From positions 1-20,086 of the forward strand of contig CAZGSG010000092.1 in the NCBI GenBank assembly GCA_964528095.1: a stretch of DNA of 20,086 bases, read 5' to 3'. Source of the stretch: CAZGSG01 sp964528095. GTDB taxonomy: Bacteria > Bacteroidota > Bacteroidia > Chitinophagales > Chitinophagaceae. The notes under the pieces were generated by a model. That model saw only the letters and a list, made by a program, of their open reading frames with translations. It made no database searches and was not told where the DNA came from. Positions 7,776-16,179 of this stretch are shown piece by piece. The translations under genes and the position numbers were made by a program. How positions within the stretch are numbered: position 1 is the first letter of the stretch; every line of letters begins with the position of its first letter.

Positions 7776-7878
7776 AAATTCAAAATTAAAAATTAAAAAA
7801 TCAAAAACTTCAATTCGCAAATAACTAATGGATCAGTAGGGTTCTATTTTTGAATTTTGCATTTTGAATTTTGAATTA
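7776..7878. repeat. A/T-rich inverted repeat between ilvB and ilvN (copy 2)
   Basis: Two 32-base arms, 7776-7807 and 7847-7878, are complementary at 27 of 32 positions and enclose 39 bases. As in the copy at 2230-2349, the arms are made of AATTCAAAA / TTTTGAATT units and the enclosed sequence is less A/T-rich. It fills nearly all of the spacer inside the operon, from three bases after the ilvB stop to 11 bases before the ilvN start. It may be a dispersed intergenic element, and as RNA it could form a long weak stem that modulates ilvN output. Confidence 0.72.
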
Positions 7879-7889
7879 ATACAACAATT

Positions 7890-8480
7890 ATGATTAAGGA
7901 AGAATATACGATAACCGTTTATACGGAAAATCAGATCGGTTTATTAAATCGTATCGCGATTATTTTCTCTAGGAGAAAGATCAATATTGAGAGCCTGAAT
8001 ACTTCGCCTTCTGAGGTGGATAGTGTGCATCGTTTTACGATCGTGATCAATGAAACAGAAGATGTAGTAAGAAAGGTTTGCCGCCAGATAGAAAAACAGG
8101 TGGAAGTATTAAAAGCATACTATAATACGCAGGAAGAGATCGTATGGCAGGAGCTTGCTTTATATAAAGTACCGACCGATATCATTGCCGAAACCGTAAA
8201 GGTAGAACGATTGCTCAGGGAGCATGGGGCTAAAGCAGTGGTGATCCGTAAAGACTATACTGTTTTTGAAGTGACCGGTCACCGGGAAGAAACAGACCGC
8301 CTGATCAAGGTGCTGGAGCCCTATGGGCTGATTGAATTTGTACGGAGTGCAAGGGTTGCGATCATTAAAGACAGTGATGGTTTCCATGAAAAGCTGAAAG
8401 AATTTGAATACAGGGAACCAGGTGAGGAAGCAAGTGAGAATGAATTTTTAAATGATAATGAGAAAGTTTTTTCGATGTGA
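7890..8480 (+). CDS. ilvN: Acetolactate synthase, small (regulatory) subunit
   Basis: This is the regulatory partner of IlvB, which activates the enzyme and mediates valine feedback inhibition in the family. The N-terminal ACT domain is clear (residues 1 to about 75: YTITVYTENQIGLLNRIAIIFSRRKINIESL, then SVHRFTIVIN). A second ACT-like C-terminal half follows (LLREHGAKAVVIRKDYTVFEVTG...LIKVLEPYGLIEFVRSARVAI). At 196 residues it is longer than the roughly 160-residue enterobacterial forms because of an acidic tail (EYREPGEEASENEF). The downstream DinB-like gene begins four bases after its stop. The symbol ilvH would be equally valid. Confidence 0.95.
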   Translation: MIKEEYTITVYTENQIGLLNRIAIIFSRRKINIESLNTSPSEVDSVHRFTIVINETEDVVRKVCRQIEKQVEVLKAYYNTQEEIVWQELALYKVPTDIIAETVKVERLLREHGAKAVVIRKDYTVFEVTGHREETDRLIKVLEPYGLIEFVRSARVAIIKDSDGFHEKLKEFEYREPGEEASENEFLNDNEKVFSM

Positions 8481-8484
8481 TCGT

Positions 8485-8943
8485 ATGAATAAACAATTTG
8501 AAATAATCAATAGGACCAGGAAAAACTTTTTAACACTGGTAAATGAGCTCACCATCGAACAACTGAATACTATTCCGCCGGGCTTTAACAATAATATTGC
8601 CTGGAATTTTGGCCATATCATTGCGAGCCAGCAGGTGCTTTGTTTTGTGAGATCAGGCGTAGTACCAGTGGTAGATGCAGATATCATTAAAAATTACCAG
8701 CGGGGTACACGACCGGAAAAATTTATTGACGAACAGGAAATGATCAGGTTAAAAGGGCTGTTATATACTGCTATTGAAAACCTTGAGAATGATAGTAACA
8801 CGGAATTGTTCAATAAATACCAGGCTTTCACGGCGCTTTATGGAGTGCATATAGCAGGCATACAGGATGCCATTCAATATTTCGCAGTGCACGATGCTTT
8901 ACACTATGGTTATTCACTGGCATTAAAACGAAACATAGCATAA
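8485..8943 (+). CDS. DinB-superfamily (DinB_2-like) protein
   Basis: This 152-residue protein resembles the DinB/YfiT four-helix-bundle superfamily, whose members often bind a metal through three histidines and include thiol-dependent transferases. Candidate ligands are H44 in WNFGHI, and H136 and H140 in the C-terminal HDALHYGY. I chose the ATG at 8485, four bases after the ilvN stop; an ATG at 8452 in the same frame would overlap ilvN by 29 bases and add an unconserved, basic leader. It lies between ilvN and ilvC, 47 bases before ilvC, so it is probably co-transcribed with the ilv genes. It has no known role in Ile/Val synthesis, and no signal peptide or membrane segment is visible. The family call is by motif; substrate unknown. 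Confidence 0.82.
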   Translation: MNKQFEIINRTRKNFLTLVNELTIEQLNTIPPGFNNNIAWNFGHIIASQQVLCFVRSGVVPVVDADIIKNYQRGTRPEKFIDEQEMIRLKGLLYTAIENLENDSNTELFNKYQAFTALYGVHIAGIQDAIQYFAVHDALHYGYSLALKRNIA

Positions 8944-8990
8944 TAAACAGGGATCGACAAACAACTTTTTAAAACTTAAAAACAAGAATA

Positions 8991-10115
8991 ATGGCAAAAT
9001 TAAATTTCGGTGGCACCGAAGAAAATGTAGTAACCCGTGAAGAATTCCCGCTGAGCAAAGCACAGGAAATTCTTAAAAATGAAACTGTAGCGGTGATCGG
9101 TTACGGTGTACAGGGCCCCGGCCAGGCGCTGAACCAAAAGGACAATGGTATCAACGTGATCGTTGGACAACGTAAAGATTCCAAAAGCTGGGATAAAGCT
9201 GTTCGTGATGGTTTTGTACCCGGTGTGAGCCTTTTTGAAATCGAAGAAGCCTTACAGAAAGGAACGATCATTTGCTATTTATTAAGTGATGCGGCACAGA
9301 TCGCGCTCTGGCCTACTGTTCAAAAACACCTGACGCCCGGTAAAGCATTATATTTCTCTCATGGTTTTGGCATCACCTTCAATGAACAAACAGGCATCAT
9401 TCCTCCAAAGGATGTGGACGTATTCCTGGTTGCGCCAAAGGGTTCCGGTACATCTTTAAGAAGAATGTTCTTACAGGGTCGCGGATTGAACAGTTCATAT
9501 GCCATCTTCCAGGATGCGACAGGTAAAGCATTTGAAAGAGTAGTCGCATTAGGTATTGCAGTAGGAAGTGGATACTTATTTGAAACAAACTTTAAGAAAG
9601 AAGTGTACTCTGATTTGACTGGCGAAAGAGGTACACTGATGGGTGCTATACAGGGGATCTTTGCTGCACAATACCAGGTATTGCGTGACAAAGGACATAG
9701 CCCTTCAGAAGCATTTAATGAAACAGTAGAAGAACTGACGCAATCATTGATGCCACTGGTAGCAGAGAATGGAATGGACTGGATGTATGCCAACTGTTCA
9801 ACTACGGCACAACGGGGCGCGCTGGACTGGTGGAAAAAATTCCGCGACGCGACAGCACCTGTATTTAAAGAATTATATGAAAGCGTAGCAGCAGGGAAAG
9901 AGTCACAACGCTCCATCGATTCCAACTCACAACCTGACTACAGAGAAAAACTGGATGCGGAACTGAAAGAGCTTCGTGAAAGCGAACTGTGGCAGGCTGG
10001 TAAAACAGTCAGAAGTCTCAGACCTGAAAACCAAAAGCCAACTGCTGCAGAAGCTGAAGCATCTACAAAAAACGTATTCAGGGAACAGACGTTAAAAACT
10101 GAATCAGTAGGGTAA
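8991..10115 (+). CDS. ilvC: Ketol-acid reductoisomerase
   Basis: IlvC rearranges and reduces acetolactate or acetohydroxybutyrate to the dihydroxy acids used by IlvD, with NAD(P)H and Mg. The Rossmann motif VIGYGVQGPGQAL spans about residues 35-47. The cofactor-selecting loop GQRKDSKSW (about residues 59-67) carries Arg, Lys and Ser, consistent with NADPH preference. DLTGERGTLMG holds the metal-binding Asp and Glu (about D208, E212). At 374 residues it is longer than typical class I enzymes (about 330-350) but far shorter than class II. The extra length is a C-terminal tail after RSLRPENQ that is rich in Ala, Glu and Thr. ilvA follows after five bases. Confidence 0.96.
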   Translation: MAKLNFGGTEENVVTREEFPLSKAQEILKNETVAVIGYGVQGPGQALNQKDNGINVIVGQRKDSKSWDKAVRDGFVPGVSLFEIEEALQKGTIICYLLSDAAQIALWPTVQKHLTPGKALYFSHGFGITFNEQTGIIPPKDVDVFLVAPKGSGTSLRRMFLQGRGLNSSYAIFQDATGKAFERVVALGIAVGSGYLFETNFKKEVYSDLTGERGTLMGAIQGIFAAQYQVLRDKGHSPSEAFNETVEELTQSLMPLVAENGMDWMYANCSTTAQRGALDWWKKFRDATAPVFKELYESVAAGKESQRSIDSNSQPDYREKLDAELKELRESELWQAGKTVRSLRPENQKPTAAEAEASTKNVFREQTLKTESVG

Positions 10116-10120
10116 ATAGA

Positions 10121-11440
10121 ATGGAACACATAACACCCGAAATAAAAGATGAATTGAAAGGAAATGCCCGGGTCTCCACAAGCGGAGATCCGGACAGCTT
10201 CCTGAATTTTGCTGAGGCGGCAGAGCGGTTAAAGAATATCGCGACCCGTACACCGCTCCAGTTAAATCTCAATCTTTCGCGCAAGTACCAATGCAATGTC
10301 TACCTGAAAAGAGAAGACCTGCAGGTAGTTCGCTCCTATAAATTGCGGGGCGCTTATAATTTGATGAGCAGCCTGCCCAAAGAACAATTAAAGAATGGTG
10401 TTGTTTGTGCAAGTGCCGGCAACCACGCACAAGGGTTTGCATTCAGTTGTAAAAAACTGAATGTAAAAGGCGTAATCTTTATGCCCATCATTACTCCCAA
10501 ACAAAAGGTGAACCAGGTAAAAATGTTTGGTGAGAATAATATTGAGATCGTACTGGTCGGAGATACATTCGATGATTGTGCAGTAGCTGCTAAAAAGTAT
10601 ACAGAAGAAAATAAACTGACTTTTATTCCTCCCTTTGATCATTACCGGATCATTGAAGGACAGGGAACGGTGGCAAAGGAAATACTCGAGGACCTGTCAG
10701 AAGCCGGGATTGCTGTCGACTATATTTTTGTACCGGTAGGTGGTGGCGGACTAAGCGCCGGCGTAGGTACTTATTTCAAAACATTTTCGCCTGCCACAAA
10801 AGTTATCGGGCTTGAACCGGAAGGCGCTCCTTCCATGTATGAAGCCTTAAAAGCGGGAAAACCGGTGATGCTGGAATCTATTGAACGTTTTGTAGATGGT
10901 GCCGCCGTAAAAAAAGTCGGCGACCTTACCTTCTCCATTTGCAAAGACGTACTGGATGATATGCAACTGGTGGCGGAAGGCAAGATCTGCACGACTATCC
11001 TGAAACTGTATAATGAAGATGCGATCGTGGTAGAACCAGCAGGAGCATTGTCAATTGCTGCACTCGACGCGTTTGCAGAAGTTATAAAAGGAAAAACGAT
11101 TGTTTGCGTGGTCAGCGGCAGCAATAATGATATCGATCGCATGCAGGAGATCAAAGAAAGAAGCCTGCAGTATGAAGGGCTCAAACATTATTTCCTTATC
11201 AATTTTGCCCAGCGCCCGGGTGCCTTAAAAGAATTCGTCAATAACATTCTCGGACCAACAGACGATATCACCCGGTTTGAGTACATGCAAAAGACGAACA
11301 AGGAAAACGGCCCGGCATTGGTGGGAGTAGAGTTGCAATCGAAACTGGATTATGAATTACTGATCCAGAAATTAAAAGCGTACAATATCAGTTATACGGA
11401 GTTGAATAAGAACGATACATTATTTGGATACCTTGTTTAG
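10121..11440 (+). CDS. ilvA: Threonine dehydratase, biosynthetic short form
   Basis: IlvA deaminates threonine to 2-oxobutyrate, the committed step to isoleucine. The 439-residue protein has a fold-type II PLP domain with RSYKLRGAYN (PLP Lys about K74), SAGNHAQG, and the phosphate-binding VGGGGLSAG (from about residue 206). After about residue 345 there is one ACT-like regulatory domain (HYFLINFAQRPGALKEFVNNIL...), the short form with a single regulatory domain, unlike the 514-residue E. coli enzyme with two. That domain makes isoleucine feedback likely and argues against the catabolic form. It is the last gene of the ilv operon, five bases after ilvC. Confidence 0.95.
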   Translation: MEHITPEIKDELKGNARVSTSGDPDSFLNFAEAAERLKNIATRTPLQLNLNLSRKYQCNVYLKREDLQVVRSYKLRGAYNLMSSLPKEQLKNGVVCASAGNHAQGFAFSCKKLNVKGVIFMPIITPKQKVNQVKMFGENNIEIVLVGDTFDDCAVAAKKYTEENKLTFIPPFDHYRIIEGQGTVAKEILEDLSEAGIAVDYIFVPVGGGGLSAGVGTYFKTFSPATKVIGLEPEGAPSMYEALKAGKPVMLESIERFVDGAAVKKVGDLTFSICKDVLDDMQLVAEGKICTTILKLYNEDAIVVEPAGALSIAALDAFAEVIKGKTIVCVVSGSNNDIDRMQEIKERSLQYEGLKHYFLINFAQRPGALKEFVNNILGPTDDITRFEYMQKTNKENGPALVGVELQSKLDYELLIQKLKAYNISYTELNKNDTLFGYLV

Positions 11441-11456
11441 TTCCCGGATTAACAAA

Positions 11457-11486
11457 TTTCCAAACTGTTGAGAGTTTTTGTGGAAA
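11457..11486 (+). terminator. Weak hairpin after ilvA, possible operon terminator
   Basis: TTTCC at 11457-11461 can pair with GGAAA at 11482-11486, and AAACT at 11462-11466 with AGTTT at 11473-11477, leaving a small bulge and a six-base loop. It lies 16 bases after the ilvA stop. There is no T-tract after the stem, so termination would be inefficient or Rho-assisted. Read-through into gltB cannot be excluded. Confidence 0.25.
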
Positions 11487-11542
11487 ATTATTAACAAGTA
11501 GCCTCATTTCTTTACAGAAAATTCGGTATTTTAGTGAGTTGC

Positions 11543-11573
11543 TTGTCATACGTCTATAATTAGGTTACTTTTT
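11543..11573 (+). promoter_or_regulatory. Candidate promoter for gltBD
   Basis: A TTG at 11543-11545 is followed after 20 bases by TACTTTTT at 11566-11573, one mismatch from the Bacteroidota -7 consensus TAnnTTTG. A start near 11580 would leave about 23 bases before the gltB ATG. The 162-base gap after ilvA suggests that gltB has its own promoter, but this is only a motif match in A/T-rich DNA. Confidence 0.28.
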
Positions 11574-11602
11574 TATCAATTCTCTAAAATTAATGATTGC
11601 CT

Positions 11603-14600
11603 ATGGCAAGCACGACAGGGTTGTATGACCCATCCTTTGAGCATGATGCATGCGGTATTGGCTTTGTTGCCAATATAAAGGGCAATAAATCGCACCAGCA
11701 TATTTCCGATGCGCTGACCGTGTTGGAAAATATGGAACACCGTGGTGCCTGTGGTTGTGAAAATAATACCGGCGATGGCGCAGGTATTATGATGCAGATC
11801 CCCCATGAGTTTTTCTTTGATGAATGCATTAAGCTCGGCGTGCATCTTCCTTCTTTTGGAAAGTATGGTGTTGGCGTGATCTTCTTTCCCAAAGAGATCC
11901 GTCTCCGGGAAGAATGCCGGGATATTTTTACCCGCAGTGCGGAGAAACTGGGCCTGGAGATCCTTGCCTATCGCAAAGTGCCTGTGAATACAGAAGATAT
12001 CGGCCCTACTGCATTAAGCGTGGAGCCTGAAATAGAACAGGTGATCATAGCATCTCCTGATCATATTTCCAATCCCGATGATTTTGAAAGAAAGTTATTC
12101 GTGTTGCGCAATTATGCAAGCAACACGATCTTAAATACGGTAAGAAAAGATGAGATCGGTTTTTATATTGCTTCGCTTTCTTATAAAACGATTGTTTATA
12201 AAGGCCAGCTTACCAGTCAGCAGGTAAGAAGATATTTTCCTGACCTGAGTAATAAGCGAATGGTCAGCGCTTTTGGATTGGTGCATTCCCGTTTTGCAAC
12301 GAATACGTTTCCTTCCTGGAAACTGGCACAGCCATTCCGTTATATCGCACACAATGGCGAAATCAATACATTACAGGGAAACCTGAACTGGTTAAAGACC
12401 AGTGAAAAGAATTTCACCACTCCCTACTTTACCAAGGAAGAAATGGAAATGCTGTTACCGGTGATCACACCGGGACAGTCAGATTCGGCCTGTCTTGACA
12501 ATGTGATCGAATTGCTGACACATACCGGCCGCTCACTGCCGCATGTAATGATGATGCTTATTCCTGAAGCATGGGACGGTAATGATCAGATGGACCCGGT
12601 AAAAAAAGCCTTCTATGAATTCCACTCCGCATTCATGGAACCCTGGGATGGTCCCGCATCTATTTCTTTTACAGATGGAAAGATGATCGGCGCTACACTT
12701 GACAGGAACGGCTTACGCCCCTCCCGCTATTGTGTTACCACGGATGATCGTGTGATCATGGCAGCGGAAACAGGCGTATTACCGATAGATCCGACGCTTA
12801 TAAAAGAAAAAGGAAGACTTCAGCCCGGTAAGATGTTCGTAGTAGACATGGACGAGGGAAAGATCATCAGTGATGAAGAATTGAAACAAAAGATCTGCTC
12901 GCAAAAACCTTATGGCGAGTGGTTGAATAAATACAAAATACGGCTGGAAGAACTACCTGAACCAAGAGTATTGTTTACGCATTTGGGTCACGACCAGGTA
13001 TTCAAATACCAGAAAGCATTTGGTTATTCAAGAGAAGATCTTGAAAGCATTATAGCGCCAATGGCGCTGGATGGAAAGGAACCGTTGGGTTCAATGGGCA
13101 TCGATACGCCTTTGGCTGTACTGAGTGATCAACCGCAGCATCTCACTTCCTATTTCAAACAGCTTTTCGCGCAGGTAACGAATCCCCCGATAGATCCGAT
13201 TCGCGAGAGACTCGTAATGTCATTGGCCAGTTTTGCTGGTAATAATGGTAATCTCTTGCTGGAGGACCCATTGACCTGTCATAGTGTTGCACTAAAACAA
13301 CCGATACTCACCAATCATGAACTGGAAAAAATAAGAAGTATCGATACCGGTCTATTCCAGGCAAAGACATTACAATGTTATTTCAGGGCAGATGGCAAAC
13401 CGGGCTCATTGAAGGCCGCGTTGGACAGGATCTGTCGTTATGCGGTTGACTCGGTGGCTGATGGTTTTAAAGTATTGATCCTGCAGGACAGGGCAATCGA
13501 TAGCGATCATGCGGCTATTCCTTCTCTTCTTGCTACATCTGCTATTCACCATCACCTTATAAGAAAAGGATTACGTGGACAGGTAGGCATTATCGTGGAA
13601 GCCGGTAATGTATGGGAAGTACATCATTTTGCCTGTCTTATTGCATTTGGCGCTACGGCCATCAACCCTTACCTGGCCCTGTCTTCTATCCGTGATATGA
13701 AAGAAGAAGGCAAATTGCAAACCGACCTGACAGAAGAAGTGCTGAAGAAAAATTATATCAAAGCCGTAAATGATGGTTTGCTGAAAGTATTTTCCAAGAT
13801 GGGCATATCTACCTTGCAATCTTACCAGGGTGCGCAGATCTTTGAAATACTTGGTCTCAATAAAGAAGTAGTTGATAAATATTTTACCGGCGCCACATCG
13901 AGAATAGAGGGAATGGGACTGGATGAAATAGCGAGAGAGGCATTGTCCAAACACTTCTTTGCATTCAGTAAAAAAGATATACCGGTTGACCGGTTGCCGG
14001 TAGGTGGTATTTATCAATGGAAAAGAAAGGGTGAATTCCATTTATTCAACCCACAGACCATTCATCTCCTGCAGCATTCTACCCGCACGAATGATTATGC
14101 AAGTTTTAAAAAATATTCAAAGCTGGTAAATGAGCAGGGAGAAAAAGCCTGTACTATCAGGAGCCTGTTCCAGTTTAAAAAGAATCGCCCGTCTATTTCA
14201 ATTGATGAAGTAGAACCTGCGGAAAATATCTTTAAACGTTTTGCTACAGGCGCTATGAGCTTCGGTTCTATTTCCTGGGAAGCACATACCACGCTTGCTA
14301 TTGCTATGAATCGTATCGGTGCAAAAAGTAATACGGGCGAAGGTGGTGAAGATGAAAAAAGATATGAGCTATTGCCAAATGGTGATTCGATGCGTAGCTC
14401 CATCAAACAAGTGGCCAGTGCGCGGTTTGGTGTGACCAGTTTATATCTTACGGAAGCAGATGAATTACAAATAAAAATGGCACAGGGCGCCAAGCCGGGT
14501 GAAGGCGGACAATTACCAGGCCATAAAGTAGATGACTGGATCGGCCGTGTAAGACATAGCACACCAGGTGTTGGATTGATCTCTCCTCCTCCACACCATG

Positions 14601-16126
14601 ATATTTATTCAATCGAGGATCTTGCTCAATTGATCTTTGATCTGAAAAATGCAAACCGCAAAGCAAGGATCAGTGTAAAGCTGGTAAGTAAGGCCGGCGT
14701 TGGCACAATCGCCACGGGTGTTACAAAAGCAAAAGCAGATGTAGTACTTATTGCAGGTTATGATGGCGGTACCGGTGCTTCACCCGTAAGTTCAATCAAA
14801 CACGCGGGGCTGCCCTGGGAACTAGGGCTGGCGGAAACACAGCAGACACTTGTAAAAAATAAATTACGCAGTCGTGTGGTAGTACAGGCGGATGGACAGA
14901 TGAAAACAGGTCGTGATATCGCTATCGCCGCATTACTTGGTGCCGAAGAATGGGGTATCGCTACAGCTGCGCTGGTGGTAGAAGGTTGTATACTCATGCG
15001 CAAATGTCATTTGAATACCTGTCCTGTTGGTGTAGCCACACAGGATCCTGATCTGAGAAAACGTTTTACCGGCGCAGCGGATCATGTGGTGAATTTCTTC
15101 ACGTTCATGGTACAGGAATTAAGAGAGATCATGGCTGAACTAGGATTTAAAACCGTGAATGAAATGATCGGGCAGGTAGATTACCTGGAGATGCGTGATA
15201 ATATCAATCATTGGAAATACAGCAAGCTGGATCTTTCCCCAATATTATACAAAGAACCTGCATCAGAATATACAGGCCTGTATTGTATGGAAGAGCAGGA
15301 CCATGGCATGGAGAATATCATCGACTGGAAATTACTGGAAGCCGCGATGCCTGCGATAGAAAGAAAGGAAAAAGTGACAGGTACGTTTACGATCATTAAT
15401 ACAGACCGTACAGCAGGTACCCTGTTATCCAACGAGATCACAAAAAAATATAAGGCAGCAGGTCTTCCTGATGATACCATTCATTTTAAATTCAGTGGTA
15501 CTGCCGGGCAAAGCTTTGGCGCGTTCAATACGAAGGGGATTACACTTGAACTGGAAGGTGATGCCAATGACTATTTCGGAAAAGGTCTTAGCGGGGCAAG
15601 ACTGATCATCTATCCACCCAAAAATGCCTCATTTGTTCCGGAAGAAAACAGCATTATCGGTAATGTGGCTTTCTATGGAGCTACAAACGGAGAGGCATTT
15701 ATCAGAGGTAAGGCAGGCGAACGTTTCGGTGTTCGCAACTCAGGCGCAAATGTAGTTGTGGAAGGCGTAGGCGATCATGGATGCGAATATATGACTGGTG
15801 GCCGTGTCGTTATCCTTGGAGATACCGGTAGAAATTTCGCAGCGGGTATGAGTGGTGGCATTGCCTATGTATATGATGTGAAAGGGAAATTCAGCCAGAA
15901 TTGCAATATAGAAATGATCGACCTGGATAAGTGTGAACTGGATGACAAGAATGAATTATTTACGATGATCCAGCGACATTATGAGTATACAGGAAGCACC
16001 GTAGCAAAATTTGTGCTGGATGATCTTGACAACCAGTTGCGGCATTTCGTAAAAGTATTCCCTAAGGATTATAAAAAAGCATTGAAGGAAAGAAAAGTAA
16101 GCATTGAAGTAAAGAATGACCACTAG
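11603..16126 (+). CDS. gltB: Glutamate synthase, large (alpha) subunit
   Basis: GltB with GltD makes two glutamates from glutamine and 2-oxoglutarate. I chose the ATG at 11603 (1507 residues) over a TTG two codons upstream, because Cys17 in HDACGIGF then follows a 16-residue propeptide; cleavage exposes this Cys as the N-terminal nucleophile of the glutaminase domain (about residues 17-420). A central linking domain follows. The FMN-binding synthase domain includes FGSISWEAHTTLAIAMNRIG, TGEGGED and AGYDGGTGASP, and C1129, C1135 and C1140 (CX5CX4C) bind the [3Fe-4S] cluster. The C-terminal GXGXG beta-helix domain includes GANVVVEGVGDHGCEYMTGG. Length and domain order match bacterial NADPH-type enzymes. 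gltD follows after 53 bases. Confidence 0.97.
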   Translation: MASTTGLYDPSFEHDACGIGFVANIKGNKSHQHISDALTVLENMEHRGACGCENNTGDGAGIMMQIPHEFFFDECIKLGVHLPSFGKYGVGVIFFPKEIRLREECRDIFTRSAEKLGLEILAYRKVPVNTEDIGPTALSVEPEIEQVIIASPDHISNPDDFERKLFVLRNYASNTILNTVRKDEIGFYIASLSYKTIVYKGQLTSQQVRRYFPDLSNKRMVSAFGLVHSRFATNTFPSWKLAQPFRYIAHNGEINTLQGNLNWLKTSEKNFTTPYFTKEEMEMLLPVITPGQSDSACLDNVIELLTHTGRSLPHVMMMLIPEAWDGNDQMDPVKKAFYEFHSAFMEPWDGPASISFTDGKMIGATLDRNGLRPSRYCVTTDDRVIMAAETGVLPIDPTLIKEKGRLQPGKMFVVDMDEGKIISDEELKQKICSQKPYGEWLNKYKIRLEELPEPRVLFTHLGHDQVFKYQKAFGYSREDLESIIAPMALDGKEPLGSMGIDTPLAVLSDQPQHLTSYFKQLFAQVTNPPIDPIRERLVMSLASFAGNNGNLLLEDPLTCHSVALKQPILTNHELEKIRSIDTGLFQAKTLQCYFRADGKPGSLKAALDRICRYAVDSVADGFKVLILQDRAIDSDHAAIPSLLATSAIHHHLIRKGLRGQVGIIVEAGNVWEVHHFACLIAFGATAINPYLALSSIRDMKEEGKLQTDLTEEVLKKNYIKAVNDGLLKVFSKMGISTLQSYQGAQIFEILGLNKEVVDKYFTGATSRIEGMGLDEIAREALSKHFFAFSKKDIPVDRLPVGGIYQWKRKGEFHLFNPQTIHLLQHSTRTNDYASFKKYSKLVNEQGEKACTIRSLFQFKKNRPSISIDEVEPAENIFKRFATGAMSFGSISWEAHTTLAIAMNRIGAKSNTGEGGEDEKRYELLPNGDSMRSSIKQVASARFGVTSLYLTEADELQIKMAQGAKPGEGGQLPGHKVDDWIGRVRHSTPGVGLISPPPHHDIYSIEDLAQLIFDLKNANRKARISVKLVSKAGVGTIATGVTKAKADVVLIAGYDGGTGASPVSSIKHAGLPWELGLAETQQTLVKNKLRSRVVVQADGQMKTGRDIAIAALLGAEEWGIATAALVVEGCILMRKCHLNTCPVGVATQDPDLRKRFTGAADHVVNFFTFMVQELREIMAELGFKTVNEMIGQVDYLEMRDNINHWKYSKLDLSPILYKEPASEYTGLYCMEEQDHGMENIIDWKLLEAAMPAIERKEKVTGTFTIINTDRTAGTLLSNEITKKYKAAGLPDDTIHFKFSGTAGQSFGAFNTKGITLELEGDANDYFGKGLSGARLIIYPPKNASFVPEENSIIGNVAFYGATNGEAFIRGKAGERFGVRNSGANVVVEGVGDHGCEYMTGGRVVILGDTGRNFAAGMSGGIAYVYDVKGKFSQNCNIEMIDLDKCELDDKNELFTMIQRHYEYTGSTVAKFVLDDLDNQLRHFVKVFPKDYKKALKERKVSIEVKNDH

Positions 16127-16179
16127 CAGGGAACTGCTGCAACAAACTAACAGCTGCAACATAAAACTTTAATTAAGCA

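Noticed and set aside
9359..9925. 188-codon open frame on the - strand
   Set aside because: It lies wholly inside ilvC, which is conserved and complete on the + strand. The antisense protein is Ser/Pro/Asn-rich with no domain features, as expected for a shadow frame.
11543..11560. TTGTCA and TATAAT hexamers before gltB as a sigma-70-type promoter
   Set aside because: They are separated by only six bases, far too close for a -35/-10 pair, and this phylum normally uses a different consensus.
13571..14562. Two antisense frames of about 155 codons each
   Set aside because: Both are inside gltB, which has clear domains throughout. The antisense products show no motif and have composition typical of reverse-complement coding DNA.
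16136..16160. Direct repeat GCTGCAAC in the gltB-gltD spacer
   Set aside because: Two 8-base copies 9 bases apart are easily chance. No attachment site or regulatory meaning is supported.
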